A DNA stretch of 64,000 nucleotides from Larix kaempferi. Its lineage: Eukaryota; Streptophyta; Pinopsida; Pinales; Pinaceae. Under the pieces are notes generated by a model that was not told where the DNA came from, ran no database searches, and saw only the letters and a program-made list of their open reading frames with translations. The stretch lies in assembly GCA_027924585.1 (NCBI GenBank), contig BSBM01001924.1, forward strand, positions 21,652 through 85,651. The letters are read 5' to 3'. Both the position numbers and the translations under genes were made by a program. Position 1 is the stretch's first letter, and every line of letters begins with the position of its first letter. Of the stretch, positions 11,486-23,691 are shown piece by piece.

Positions 11486-12562
11486 CTGCTACATTGGGAT
11501 CTGTGCCCACTTACAGGTTTTTCTCATTGTTTTTCTGTGTGTTACGATTTTGCCATTGTGGGCTGAAATCGATTTTATGAATTGTACCGCTCCATATTTT
11601 CTTAATAAAATAATATCTCAGACTGTTGTACCGGTTTTCCCATCTTGGGTTTTGTCTGGGGGTTTATACCCAAAAATATTGTGTTGTCTTTATTGGTGTG
11701 TTTGATTGGTATATCTCTCAGTGTTTTATTTCCACTACAATTTATGAGTGAAGAAACCCTTGTGTGATTAAAAGTAAATAAATTGGCATGCTTTTAGTTC
11801 TAGCTGGGTTTTAAGGAAAATTTACAGATCTAAGGAAATAATGAATATTTTATTGTAAAGGAGGTTAGGCTACTCTCCTATATAAAGAGAGCCTCTTCCT
11901 CATTTGAACTCATGGTTGGATTTTGAGAGCTCTCTCTCTTTTGGAGCCTAATTGTCATATCTTTTGTGGAGAATTTTTGAAGTATGAAGGATTTCTTCTC
12001 TTGGGTTCTATTGGTGACTTCATCTTTGAAGTAACTTGTTCATTTTGACGTTGTAAGATTTGTTTATCTGGTCCATAAGAAGGATAGTGCTACTCCAATG
12101 GTTCATCATATTTTAGCTTTGTAGGTTGATTGAGGTAATTGGCATCCATAGGAGGGGTACCCATCATCTTGCATAGGCTAAGGGTGAGCTAGATAGATGG
12201 GTTGAAGGTGCAAGCTTAAATGCTACTCTTCCCTAGTGAAATTTGCAAGTAGCTGCAATTGTTTGGGTAGGAATTTGGCATGCATATTACAAGGGTTCCA
12301 GTCAAACATATACAAACAAGGCCTAAGTGGAGGATTATATTTAGACTCCATTTTTCCCTAGGGATTGGCACTGATCTTCATGGTCCTCCCATCACTTATA
12401 CTACAAAGAAATACCTCAAGTTTTGCTAAGGATGACTCTTCAGATCACCTTGTACCATCATTTCCATAGCCTAGCAATCCTATCTAGGGAAGCCCCCCAA
12501 AAGTTGGAGAATAGCCAACTGGAAGTGTAGAGAGGTGGTTATCGAGGTGATAGTAGGTAACA

Positions 12563-14222
12563 CCTCTAAGTTATATTTGGGCTAGCTATGTTCTTTGGGG
12601 CTTTAACTATACCTGCTAGTTCAAGCTTTAACACGTTGGTAGACCAAAGTCTATTTAGAAATAAAGTGATGTTTTCCAAAAGGACAAAACAACTGATAAA
12701 AGGACAAAGAACTCTATTTCTATCACAATGTGATTGAATGAATAAGGTGCCTTTTCTATGGTGTTGCAGCAAGGTAGAGGTAGACCTCCTTACATGAGCT
12801 ACTAAAATACTACAAACAGGTATAATCTATGATTGGGTAAGTTGCCTAATTCCTATTGTCGACCTTGGACAGATTGAAGGTGCATTTGTGTAAGGAATTG
12901 GATTCTTCATGGATGAGGAAGTCGAGTGCTATTTTAAAAGTTTGATAGCTACTACCAAATCATCATCATGACTTGTTGGAGCTTGAAGAAGAAAAATTAA
13001 TACCCCCTTTTTTGAGGAGCACTCCATGTGAAGGGGTCAAGGTAGTAGTTGGGCATCATAACAACTTTTGCACATTACTCTGGGGTGCACCTCCTTTGGA
13101 GTTAATTTTAAAATGGATTTTTGACTTGTTCAAATGGCAAAGAGCATCATTTAAGGAAGCAATTGATGAAGGAGTGCTTTTCATGGAGATGACATGGCAA
13201 CTATTGACATGGTCAAAGATGGCCTTCTTTGGATAGCGCTTCCCCTATTTTGAGCTCCATAACTATTTTAAAAGACATCAAGCACATTCTCCAAGTTCCA
13301 AAGGACCCTAGAATGAGGAATGCCCTTCTCTTGAGCAGAATTTTGAACTATTTTGAATATTTTATATTTCTCCTTGGAAGAATTTGTGGATCTAGAAGCC
13401 ACATACTATCATTTTGTTGCGAGGAAATTGAGCTAGAAAATTTATGTAAGGATTAGCTCTCTCCATTTGTTGTCAAGGTTGGACTCTTGGGAAATTCCCT
13501 GTAAGCCTAGTTGAAAATCTGTTGGGAGGAGGAAGTCAAGGGGAAAGCATATGTGAGGTTCCATCCTTCTCTTTATCTTGGATGATAAGCATTTTAAGCT
13601 TGAGTTGCCATTGAAAATTGCTGCTGGAAACAATATCTAGAGGAAATTTCTGCACAATAAGAAGAGACTAGGGTAGAGGTTGTTAACCCTTCCTAGCCCT
13701 TGATGTAATCTTGAATATTGGGGAACTTTCTGCTATAATGTCAGATTTAGTAAGGCACGTGTTATGGCCTACTTAATCTTATGAAATTGAATGTGAAGAT
13801 GTATCATGTGATATTTGGTTGGACTGTTCATTCTTTAGAAGGCTGTCTTATTTATGTGATATTTGGATGGACCATTCATTCTGTTGAAGCCCATCTTACT
13901 TCATCCTTTTTTACTTATGATCTCATGCTATAGTTTTTCCTTCACTAGTTATGGTTGCACATTATTTCTTGGTTGCAAATTCATGGTGGTGATGGTGCAT
14001 CTTGTATAAGGGCTCTCACGTACTCTCATAAAACTTGAAAATCTGTTTGGACTGGTCATGGGAAATTAATGTATGGCTTGACTATGACTTCTCCATAGTA
14101 TTTCAAACCCTCCTTGTCCATATATCCTTGACTCCATTACCCTTTATATTGGCACCAATCTTGGTCCACCATCTCATCTCTTTTAAAAGCTTATCTTCCA
14201 CGTTTACTTAAGGATACCCCCC
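12563..14222. other. Unassigned intergenic DNA
   Basis: No supported gene. Open runs on the plus strand at 12,973-13,236 and 13,229-13,456 (87 and 75 codons) match nothing I recognise and carry no diagnostic motif. Possibly worn-out retroelement sequence. Confidence 0.25.
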
Positions 14223-14456
14223 TCATGCTAAAGGAGAGCCGAACTGAAGTGAGATGAAAAGTTGTGGTGGTGACAGTGGGCAGCCTTCCTGAGTTCCCCT
14301 AGGGTTGAACTTGTGTTTTGGTACTTTATCACTTAAGTGCAGGCTTGGGAGGTAAAATTTAGATGTCATTGCCGGAGACAAAGTCTGGTTCCCGTCATTC
14401 AGTTGTGTGGCTACAGTGATGTGATGAGGGTTTTGTTTTAAAGATGTTATTTTCAT
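14223..14456 (-). pseudogene. Possible LINE reverse transcriptase scrap
   Basis: A 77-codon minus-strand frame ends in RGTQEGCPLSPPQLF, resembling the RT block usually written RGVRQGCPLSPLLF in non-LTR retrotransposons. Nothing else of an RT is seen on either side, so the call rests on one motif. Confidence 0.4.
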
Positions 14457-14949
14457 CTAGGAACTTCACGAAGGAACGAAGCCTTGTTACCAATAATTTT
14501 GAGGTATGTATCTTGTTGCTTATAGAGGCAAGCACATCCAGCACATATTTGAAGGCATTGAAAACTCACCTAGCAACTCCACTCCAAATCTTTGAAATGA
14601 GATATGATTGTTATATTATTTTCAAAACTCATATCAGTTTACATATTAAGATTTGAAGTAAAGAAATATGGCATCATCCCTAGATGAATAGTTGTATCCT
14701 CGACTGGATTTCTCGAATATCCTAGGAATATCCAAATGAACTCACTTATGTAGATTTGGATGAGCATGATGTGTTTTCATGGACATACGGAAACTTATGT
14801 TGGATCTTGTTGTTATCCAAGAGAATGCCATGATGAAGATTTTTGTAGCTACCTTTGACGATGAAGCAATGGATTGGAGTTTGGAAACCTTGGTAGAAAA
14901 CAAATATCTTTATTTGCAAGGTTGATTGACCTCAAAATTTGCAGGGCTG
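14457..14949. other. Unassigned DNA at the truncated 3' side of Copia H
   Basis: Contains an imperfect 28-bp tandem pair (GATTGACCTCAAAATTT at about 14,926 and 14,951). Reverse transcriptase, RNase H and 3' LTR of Copia H would be expected to the left of 14,950 but are not found, so H is deleted here. Confidence 0.4.
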
Positions 14950-15332
14950 ATTGACCTCAAAATTTACAGGGTTGATTAGTGGAAAAGAAATATCTTCATT
15001 TGCAGAGTTAATTGATGATAAATGCCACACAAACAATTGCTTCTCCCCAGAATTGAAGCTTCATACTCTAAGAGTGAAGCATAGAGTGAGCCATTTCCAC
15101 GATAGCCAGCTTCTTTCACTCAGCCACACCATTTTGATAAGGAGTATAGGGAACACTCTACTACCAAGAGATGCCATCAAAGTGGGGAAATTGTCAAAAA
15201 GCATTACCAAAATATTCACCTCCCCCTTCAGACCAGAGACACTTGATCTTTTGCTCACATTGAGATTTAGCAAGAGTTCTGAATTCCCAGAATTTGCCAA
15301 ACACCTCACCCTTGGATTTAATGATATAGACC
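14950..15332 (-). pseudogene. Copia H integrase core, second part
   Basis: Continuing from the D2 insertion point, the minus strand reads IIKSKGEVFGKFWEF, then a block like KIKCLWSEGGGEY, then VPYTPYQNGVAE and WGEAIVCVAFIIN with several stops. These match the second half of the Copia integrase core (normally SDGGGEYxS..F, then PYTPQQNGVAERKNR with the catalytic Glu). Stops replace several Arg and Trp codons, consistent with C-to-T decay. The segment continues the integrase at 19,856 after removal of D2 and one target copy. Confidence 0.8.
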
Positions 15333-18300
15333 TGTTGTCACCTAAACTGTAGTTACCCCTATGGATGTATCCACTCATGGATGGCAATAGGGAAGGGCAA
15401 CTCAAAAGGTGCAACCACGATCACCTCGACCTCCAATATTTGGTTGTCACGCCAGTCGAGGCAACCTTCGCTTTATGTTATCTGGCCCAGACAACAAAGG
15501 GGGAGACCCGATCTACTCCCGACAGGAGAGATCAAAACCAAGACACCAAATCAAGTTAATTCTAAGTGAAGTAAGGTGTATGGTTTATCCTAGACCTTAG
15601 GATGAAGTCACAAGACAAGTGAGGGGTTCAATGAGTATAGCTTTGGTTCATTATTGATGTGAAAGTGACTTATGATTTGTGAAATAGGATCCAGGATTGA
15701 GGTACTAGTTCAATATGACAAGATCCACTGCCTTGGGAACCGTGTCCAATGCAGGGCAGTTTAAGGATTGAATCAGGGCTAACTAGTACAAGTGACAAGC
15801 TTGATCATGATACATGATGACATCAAAGGGTTTAGTTCACCACATAAGGGTCAAACCACAAGTTAATCCAACAATCTTGGAAAGTCGAATTGACTTGGAG
15901 AGAGACCAATGCCTTGGGAATTGGGATAATGGAGTCAAAGTGTAGTTAACTTGTGATTGATAACTCCTATTGCATGAGACAAGTGGGCAATTAAAGTCTT
16001 GATGGATGAATAGGTCTAGATCTAGAGATTTAATGTTTTACCCTAAGTGGACCATAATCCCTTAAAACAAGGAATGCTATCCCCAAGGCAAGATTTGACA
16101 AGGTGACCTACTAGACCTAGGTTTTGAATTATGCCCGTTCCAAATCCACAAAGATCTCATGTACCCATGTCCTAGAAGTGGGATAACTCACTTCTCCAAG
16201 GTGGTGCGACTTTACCCAAGGAGGCCTAAAAGTGGGATAAGTGGGGTCAAGACGAGTCCAAGGGCATCCAAACTTTAGATCCAAGTGGTTTAAGCAAGTG
16301 AGAGTATGAATCTACAATTTCAAAGCAATCCAATGGCTAGATCTTACTAGATCTGAGTTTGAAGATACCAAGTGGTCCAAAATGGGGATTAAATCCCTTA
16401 AAATGTGGAATAGGGCCCACAAGGTAGAAATCAGAAAAGTGACAATCTGGGGGTAGGTTATTGGATGTGTGGATCATGAATCAAGCGGGATCTCAACTAC
16501 CCACATACTAGATCTAGGTCAACCCACCAAACTAGGAAGTGTGCCCTTGCTTGGAGAGGCTAAATGCCTTGGGAAGAGGGTCAAATGGAGGCCAATCCTC
16601 ACCAAACTATAGATCCGGGATGCCGTGGATACTATAGAGGTGGGTTTTCAATATCTTACCCAAGAAGCCACTAGATCTTAGTAGATCTAAAAAAATGTAA
16701 AAATGGGGTTTTGATTGATTAGGGTTTTAAATATTTTAGACAAGTGGATAGATCATGGAGATAGAACTTACCTTGAGATCATACCTGAGTGATGAAGAGA
16801 GATGCTTTGATGTTGAGGAAGATTCCCGGAGAGATCAAATGAGAAATTCTTGATTTTGCTTGCCACATTGATGCCCTAGCCCACAAGTGCGCCCTCCTCT
16901 ACCTGTCAATCCAAGGAAAATTGATTTCAATCAAAGAGGTCAAGTATGGAGGAAATACAAGTAAAATGCAATGATAACATAGAATAGAAGGTCCTGGGAC
17001 AGTAATACTCCCTGTTACCAATGAAGAGATCCAAAGAAGAAGTAGGGAGAGTCTTCCCCTACCAATACTTCCTCCTTAAAACAGATCGGCCTCCACCTGT
17101 AGATGCAAAAAACGTGGTACAAAAGATATGGCAAACAAGATCTCCAATAACTCAGTGCAAAGGAAGAACCAACGAACGAACACCAAAAACATTCACCACA
17201 ACACTGGAGATAGATGCAATAATAATTTTCTATTCCAATAATCCAGAGCCACAAGTCCCTTTTACAATGAGAAGCTCTCTCCTTTAAATAGGAAGGAGAG
17301 GCATCAAAATCCTAACCACTTTTTGAATGAGTGGCTAAGATTAAAAGATACAAATGTCTAATCAATGGTTGAGATGAGCTCAACAATAAAATACATGGAT
17401 CACTAATAAAATATAATATAAGTGGACAAAATCGCCCTAGAAGAGGGGAATCCCACCAAATCATGATGACAAAATATAATAGGGAGCTTATGGTGGGTCC
17501 AAGGGGTAATTTTAGCCACCCTTGGTCAATCCCCATAGCACAATAATCATAAAATAGTCATCAATATACCAAATCGCACCTCTATGGTCAAATAGTAGGC
17601 CTCAAAAGACCTCAGAAATCATCAGAAAGTGCCGTAAGTGATGGATGTGGGCCCCGATGAAGCTGAAACTGCTGGAGGAGGTGTGGAAGACATCAACCCA
17701 TCATCACCAATCATCCCATGCCAAGACATTGCCTCAGTAGCCCAAATCGAATTCCTCAATAGCCATTTCTACCAATCTTGAAATGCCTCGGGAAGCATGA
17801 AACTGCCCCAAACTGCCTCCTGGAGTGCCTGCGCTGTCAAAGTGAGTGCACCAATGTGTCCGGGAGGGGGGTAATATGGTAAAAACAAGTGGCTGGACAA
17901 CCCCCTCCAAGCACAGCGCCCTAGGTCAACCGGATAAAAATCACATCTGCTCTGACAAGGTTTCCGATAGACCAAAACTGCACTGGGATAGCCTACTGAG
18001 GATCAATCATCACTGTAAGTGCCCGGAACTGAAAACAGACTGTCTCATTGGACTCAGAAGGTCCAAATCTATCCAAGATGTGTACTCATACACCATATGA
18101 ATCTCTGCATGATCAAAATATATATCCAATATACCGGAACAGGTCAAATAATAATAATCTGTAAATGATCAAATAATGCTATAAACCATGAATCATCATC
18201 ATAACCCTGTAGTTGCTGCATAGAATCATCATGTACATGTACATAGACCATATATCATCAATCCATATCATCACAAGGTCCAACCATCTCATGTCCTATG

Positions 18301-19850
18301 GTTGACCTTGGTCAAACTAGGTTTGACCAAGTCAACATGACCAAATATAACTCAGATCTATCATCAGAAGCTGCTGCAAAGTGTCAAACGTTAATGCATG
18401 CTCTACAACTTTTCAAATAACAATTATAACACAAAGTAATCATTACTGGCGATCTAAATCCAAATATATAATGTCATTAATTATTATTATTACTCAGACC
18501 AGACTTTCAAGACCATACTCACTTCATAGCTGTGATCAATTTGCTAGTGAAGGGTGAAGGCTAAAATAACTGGCTAGGCTAAGGGATGACTTGACCGACT
18601 TAACTTTGTGACACTTTGGCAATGGGAAAGGGAATACACACCATAGTATATACTGAATGAGCAACAACACAGGGAATGGCGGTGTCTCACAAATGGATAA
18701 GTTGTTTAGAGAGTGCTTATTCAACTTAGGCATCATATCTATATCAAGTTGATCCAGGTTCATTAGGATCATTCAATTTCATTTCATGGCCTTTTTGGCC
18801 TACATAACCCTTCGGATCTTAGGTGTGCTGAAAAGCACAACTAGTTGCATGCAGCTTGCATCCAGGGCATGTTTTTATACATGTATAAGGTCAGCAATTG
18901 TTTAGATATAGCTTTTAAGAATCATTGCTTTTTGGACCTTTCTTATACTCTTCAAGGAGTATTTTTCAGCAGTTCATCACTCTTGCCCTTTTTAGTTTCC
19001 ATGGGCGAATTTATTAGTTTCCATAAATAGTACATGAGCTTTCAATTTTAGCCAACAACATCTCAAGTGACTAGGGGGAGTTCGAGCCAATCCCAAACAT
19101 CGGGACAACCGACCAGAATGATTTAGGCCTACAATCCAACTCACCAAAGGTAAGTTTTGTCACCAACTCAGAGCCGAGACACAGTAAATAGGGAAGCTCA
19201 TCCAATACAGAGGCTACAGTGGGGAAAAGTCCTCCATGCCACTAGTCAAGTAGTAAGTCAGGGTGATAAACTAAAAGGTAGGCAAATGGATGGATGAAGA
19301 CAATGAATAATGGAGCCAACACTAGCAAGCCAAGGTATGGTGGAATGATCACCTCTATTCTCCCTAAGGAGGGTAAGACCAATGAGTATGAATAGTGAAC
19401 TTCTAAGTCTGAGTAGGGACAATATAGTATATATAATAAGATCAACCAGGTTCACATATCTATATGATCGCCAGATCATGACACTAAGTGCTAAGACATG
19501 CTATAAGAATAAGTATAAAAGCAATATAACCATAACACAATGATATACCTACTGAGTCATATACCTGACTGCTCATCAACCTGTACCATCATCTGTCCTC
19601 TGAAACTGCTGCTGTAACTCTGGGCACTACTAACTGCTCTGTACAAATGGTATAATGGCTACATCAGTCTTCTCTCTGAGTGTCCTGAGACTCAGTCATG
19701 GCATGGGGAATATATACTACTGTCCAAAATCTGATAGTGATCCAATATAGATGCTCATCTCAGCATCTCAATGTAAGGGAACTGGCTGAATAGTGTACTA
19801 GAATCAGAAAAATAATGTATGGTAGCCCGGCTACTATATATGTGATAACA
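15333..19850 (-). mobile_element. Solo LTR D2 of the giant Ty3 family
   Basis: A 4,518-bp copy of D1, same orientation, starting TGTTGTCAC (one change from TGTTATCAC) and ending GTGATAACA. It is flanked by a perfect 5-bp duplication AGACC (15,328-15,332 and 19,851-19,855), and Copia integrase sequence resumes on both sides. No PBS, Gag or polypurine tract lies next to it, so it is a solo LTR left by LTR-LTR recombination, or an LTR-only insertion. The D-family TATA-like site is at about 17,282. Confidence 0.92.
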
Positions 19851-19855
19851 AGACC

Positions 19856-20438
19856 CATAGAAACCGAGAATAGTCATCCATAAAAGTATGGAAGTACTTG
19901 GATCCCCCAAGAGAAGTGGTTGTGCTACCATAAATATCACTCTATATTAACTCAAGGGGCTTAGAGGCATACCTTGAGTTATCCTTTGGAAAGGACTCTC
20001 AGTGGTGCTTACCCATTAGACATCCCTCACAAACAGCACTGGGAGGGTTGATCTGTGGAAAACCCTCAGCTAGGCAAAGGTGGCTCATGTGCCTCAAGGA
20101 TCCATAATTGGTGTGATTTAGACAAAAGTGCCATAGCTTACTATTATCATCTACATTGGCCACCAATGCAAAGAAATTATTCAAAGTGGGAGGTGTAGAA
20201 GACTTCCCCATCTTGTACATGCATTTGGATGCATCACAATATCTGGAAGCAAAAACTTTTAACTTTCCATTTATGTCTTTAACAACCCATATGTCTGGCA
20301 ATAATTCCACCTTTTTTATTGGTGTGCGTAATCTGGTAAACAAAGAGAAGGTTTGTTCCCACTCCAAGAACATGGAGAACATCTTTGTATTGAGCATTAT
20401 TAATTTGAACAATACCATGACCAAAGACTAGGAGAGAT
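19856..20438 (-). pseudogene. Copia H GAG-pre-integrase and integrase start
   Basis: Minus-strand blocks read NAQYKDVLHVLGVGTNLLF, then LWHFCLNHTNYGSL, then VCEGCLMGKHH. The last two form the HHCC zinc-binding module of Copia integrase. Next come ASKPLELI, LGGSKYFHTFMDDYSRFLWV, the first part of the catalytic core, where the Asp of FMDDYSR is present. In-frame stops (for example after GKHH) and small shifts show decay. The frame is cut on the left by D2 and on the right by the TRIM. Confidence 0.85.
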
Positions 20439-20443
20439 GTATC

Positions 20444-20795
20444 TGTTGCACGAAATTGCAAGTAGTCAGCGCTCCCCGGTGTATCGTGACAAGGGACTAA
20501 TCGCCTCTCATGGATCCCTGAAATCTGGTGGTGGTGAGTTTACCAATCACCTGCGGGTTTTGGTGTAACAGCAGCCATACTACCAACAATTGGTATCAGA
20601 GCTAGAGGTCACGAGTTCGTTACACACTCGGCTCGCGCTGAGGGGGAGATTGTTGCACGAAATTGCAAGTAGTCAACACTCCCCGGTGTATCGTGACAAG
20701 GGACTAATCGCCTCTCGTGGATCCTTGAAATCGGGCGGTGGTGAGTTTACCAATCACCTGCGGGTTTTGGTGTAACGGCAGCCGTACTACCAACA
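20444..20795 (+). mobile_element. TRIM (miniature LTR retrotransposon), 352 bp
   Basis: Two 145-bp direct repeats (20,444-20,588 and 20,651-20,795), each starting TGTTGCACG and ending TACCAACA, enclose 62 bp. The internal part has a perfect initiator-tRNA-Met primer site TGGTATCAGAGC at 20,591-20,602 and a polypurine tract (GCTGAGGGGGAGAT) ending at 20,650. A 5-bp duplication GTATC flanks the whole (20,439-20,443 and 20,796-20,800). I count 8 differences between the two LTRs, 7 of them transitions. There is no coding capacity, so it must move with proteins supplied by another element. It lies between the protease and integrase parts of Copia H. Orientation is by PBS and polypurine tract order. 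Confidence 0.95.
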
Positions 20796-20800
20796 GTATC

Positions 20801-21626
20801 ATCACCAACAATTACTTCCTCACCTTTATGGTAATCACTGTCATCAGAGAGGAGGGGTCAATGCTTCATCATGTCTAGTAGACCCATAATCTACAATCCA
20901 TTCTTGAGTAGAAGCGGAAGGCCATAAAACAATGTGCACAGATAAATGTGAAGAGTTAACATCCTTATCTTCGAAGAGGGCATTGTTGCCTGCTGTGTGC
21001 CAAGCAATATCTTCAATCTTTTGAAGATGGAGAAGACAATTTTTGAAAGTGTGTCCCTCCTTTTGGCAATATGAGCATATTGGCTTCTTTGTCCTTGAGA
21101 ATCTAGAAATGTCCCCAAAAGATTCATGCATACATGAGACCAGGTAGCCTTAGAATGAGCATGCTCACAAAGGAATAGTTCAGCCAAATTTCTCAAAGTG
21201 ATTTGGTGTTGGATTAGATTAGAAAACACATCCTCCAAAGAAGTGGAAGCAGGTGTTTTGATAAATAGAGGAATGCTCTCGTAAATGATAGCAAAATTTA
21301 TGAATGCGGGAGAAAGATTATTAAGAATGATACCAGTATACTCAAAATCCGTTTTACTTTTGCCTCAACTTGTAAGAATGTCAGCTTTTAGGTTCTTGAA
21401 CCTGGTAATATACACCTCAACAACAGTAAAATCCACTATCTTGAGGTTGAACAGCTCTGTTTCAAGTCTATTAACTTGACTGGTGTTCATTGCATCAAAT
21501 AAGTCGTGGAAGGAATCCCAATTCTGTTTTGTGCTTGTTTCCCTTGGTGTGGTGAAGAAGATCTGGTCCCAGATACATAGTGATTAGCCCAAGGGCTTCA
21601 TCCTTCTTCAAATATACAAGATCATA
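20801..21626 (-). pseudogene. Copia H Gag, zinc knuckle and protease start
   Basis: From 21,600 leftwards the minus strand gives LETELFNLKIVDFTVVEVYI, FKNLKADILT, ILNNLSPAF and SLEDVFSNLIQH, the UBN2-type Copia Gag domain. Next is a CCHC zinc knuckle CSYCQKEGHTFKNC (near 21,030-21,070), which binds RNA. Then EWIVDYGSTRH, the aspartic protease site, normally DSGATRH, with Ser replaced by Tyr. A TGA stop lies in the Gag after ADILTS and the frame shifts between Gag and knuckle. Cut on the left by the TRIM. Confidence 0.85.
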
Positions 21627-22449
21627 GCTATCATCATCTACAGCCAGAAGAGGTTTCTCCAAATACATTTATAAACCTTTGCTATGAAGAAGGATTGTCA
21701 ACTAATCAACACACAAGTGGTAGTTAGCCCCATTAAGACAAGGAAAATGCCATTATGCATCCATGGATGACACAATCCATACATGTATCTGCAGTAGCCA
21801 GTAAGTTTCGGCAGAAACAAGGAAAAAGTGAGTGCGTTGCACTTAAAGAGGGCACAGAACCACAAGGAAGAACAGCAAGGAAGGGTGAGTTGGTGAAGAA
21901 AGGAATATGGAAACTCTAAAACAAAAGCTTGCTCCCCCAAAAAAAGACTGCTGAAAAACCTAATTTCGGGTCTGGAACAATCCTAACGGGTTGAAAAAAC
22001 CCTAACTTCAGGTCTGAAACAGCTTAAAAAGTGTGGGGCTATCATCATCTACAGCCAGAAGTGGTTTCTCCAAATACATTTATAAACCTTTGCTATGAAG
22101 AAGGGTTGTCCAATGTCAACTAATCAACCCACAAGTGATAGTTAGCCCCATTAAGACAAGGAAAATGCCATTCTGCATCCATGGATGACGCAATCCCGAC
22201 ATGGATCTGCAGTAAGTTTTGGCAGAAACAAGGAAAAAGTGAGTGCATTGCACTTAAAGAGGGCACAGAACTGCAAGGAAGAACAAAAAGGAAGGGTGAG
22301 TTAGTGAAGAAAGGGATATGGAAACTCTAAAAGAAAAGCTTGCTCCCCCAAAAAAAGGCTGCTGAAAAGCCTAATTTCAGGTCTGGAACAATCCTAAGGG
22401 GTTGAAAAAAACCCTAACTTCAGGTCTGAAACGGCCTAAAAAGTGTTGG
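21627..22449 (-). repeat. 411-bp tandem duplication in the Copia H leader
   Basis: The sequence starting GCTATCATCATCTACAGCC at 21,627 is repeated from 22,038 with about 90-95 percent identity over the whole unit (landmarks GGTTTCTCC, CATTAAGACAAGGAAAATG, AGGTCTGGAACAATCC). It lies between the primer site and Gag, so it lengthens the leader or the Gag N-terminus region. Confidence 0.9.
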
Positions 22450-22473
22450 ATAGAGAAAGAAAAATCCACATAA

Positions 22474-22485
22474 GTTCTGATACCA
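22474..22485 (-). other. Primer-binding site of Copia H
   Basis: On the minus strand TGGTATCAGAAC directly follows the LTR end; 11 of 12 bases fit the initiator tRNA-Met complement TGGTATCAGAGC used by most plant Copia elements. Confidence 0.88.
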
Positions 22486-22885
22486 TGTTGAAATCATGAG
22501 CTAGAGGATCTATGGTGAATTCTCCAACAAATACTAATCCAATCCAAGAAGAAAAATGCAGAAACATAACAATACTTCAAGAGAGTGCCTAAATGTTAAG
22601 ATGCCCTGAGGCCTTTGATAAATAAACAACTTGAATGAATGATTTACAAATGAGTTGAGCTGTTTTTTTATACCACTCAAGTATGGTTTAGGCGATACCA
22701 ATCAAGTAGGGTTTAGGCGCTAGCCCCAAGAGGTGACTAGGTCGGCCTTAGCCCAAATAGACTAAAATACAATTAAGTGTAAAAAATGGGTTAACTGCCA
22801 AAAGTCGGCCCATTAAGGGCCTCAATACCCCAGATAGTGGGCTGGCATGTGGTCACTAGTGTAGATTAGCCGTAAAATCTCAACA
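22486..22885 (-). mobile_element. 5' LTR of Copia H (400 bp)
   Basis: Read on the plus strand it begins TGTTGAAATC and ends AAATCTCAACA, giving TGTTGA/TCAACA inverted ends; on the minus strand it runs 22,885 to 22,486 and is followed directly by the primer site. The 5 bases outside are GATAA. No second copy is in the window. Confidence 0.85.
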
Positions 22886-23577
22886 GATAAAGCCAACCAA
22901 AAAAAATATCTGCAATGGGAATAAATATATCAGAAAAAAATTGGAAAATTGCCAATTTATTGGAGATTTTTTCCAGGCACTTTGATATGTGCCCAATATT
23001 TGTTCTAACACTCTTTTAGGCCCAGTAAGTGTTTTTGTGCCATGATATGTGACTAGAAGTTCTTCTAAGGTATGATCCATCCACAACAATTATTACAAAG
23101 TTGAAGCTCATGTCTCTTTATACTCTTATAGATGTTTCACTTGTTACTTAGAGAAAAAAACATACTCTAGGCTAATGTTGCAAAACTCAACATCAGCAAC
23201 AAGTCAGAGGAGGTCAACAACATGGGAAATTGGCAAAATCAGCAAAAACTTGGCAAGCATAACTCGGACTGAAAAACTTGGAAAACCTGGCAACCTGAAA
23301 AAAAGGAAAATCTGGGAGAAATTGGAGATTTTGCATCACTGTAAAAATCTAGAGACCTACAAAATACACACTGACATGGACATGGCAAAACGATTCCCTC
23401 AATGGCTAGACACTTGGAAAAAAGGAAGGTATAATGCTTTCCATATTACAATTAACTTCAAAGATAAATTATGAAGTACATATTTTCAAAACAAGGATTG
23501 TCAAAACTATAAAAAAGCATGGTTAATTTTCAAAGTGCAAAATAAATATGGACGAAGATTACAAAATAATGGGTCAC
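22886..23577. other. Intron-like DNA left of MYND exon 2
   Basis: No gene found. Includes a purine-rich repeat at 23,215-23,335 (GAAAAACTTGGAAAACCTGG and variants) related to 24,160-24,290 on the other side of exon 2. Confidence 0.4.
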
Positions 23578-23691
23578 CTTCTCTATACTTTCTTCAGTGA
23601 ATGTAAATGGGAAATCATGCAAGAAGCTTATGCATTTCATTTGTTCTTCCATTCGCTTACATTCTTCTTTGTGCTCATTCCAATGAGCTTT
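23578..23691 (-). CDS. MYND zinc-finger protein, exon 2 (partial gene)
   Basis: An exactly 38-codon open block on the minus strand, preceded by a pyrimidine-rich tract and acceptor ATGTGCAG (23,692-23,699) and followed by donor AAG|GTGACC. It reads KAHWNEHKEECKRMEEQ then MKCISFLHDFPFTFTEESIEK. HW..HK..C supplies the last His and Cys ligands of a MYND zinc finger, a protein-interaction module. Added in phase 0 to exon 1 at 63.4 kb it completes the finger. The FPFTF segment after the finger occurs in plant MYND proteins annotated as ZMYND15-like. No stop or shift is present and the codons look conserved. Downstream exons are not recognised; they may lie beyond the left edge. An isolated exon fragment is the alternative. 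Confidence 0.75.

Larger units (their letters stand above)
9973..12562 (+). mobile_element. Probable Ty3 LTR (solo or truncated)
   Basis: It begins TGTTACACC exactly where GOGAT homology ends and can be followed to GTAGGTAACA at 12,562, giving TGTTAC../..GTAACA ends. Inside are LTR-like features: a 171-bp duplication, TATATAAAGAGAGCC at about 11,880, and CT/GA-rich leader-like DNA after each TATA-like site. I found no matching target duplication (GTTGG left, CCTCT right) and no primer site, so the right boundary is uncertain. Confidence 0.42.
14950..22885 (-). mobile_element. Truncated Copia element H, host to D2 and a TRIM
   Basis: Minus-strand Copia element in the order 5' LTR (22,885-22,486), PBS (22,485-22,474), leader, Gag, protease, integrase. 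The Gag-to-integrase parts are broken by stops and by two later insertions: TRIM 20,444-20,795 and solo LTR D2 15,333-19,850. The right side has a complete LTR with TG/CA ends; the left side ends abruptly near 14,950, without reverse transcriptase or 3' LTR. It could not transpose by itself. Confidence 0.82.

Noticed and set aside
12973-13456. Two overlapping plus-strand frames of 75-87 codons
   Set aside because: No recognisable motif, no splice context, different frames; not enough to call a gene.
1089-19850. D1 and D2 as the two LTRs of one element with 10 kb between
   Set aside because: D2 has its own AGACC duplication inside Copia integrase, and PBS and Gag on the left side of D1 show that D1 reads away from D2.
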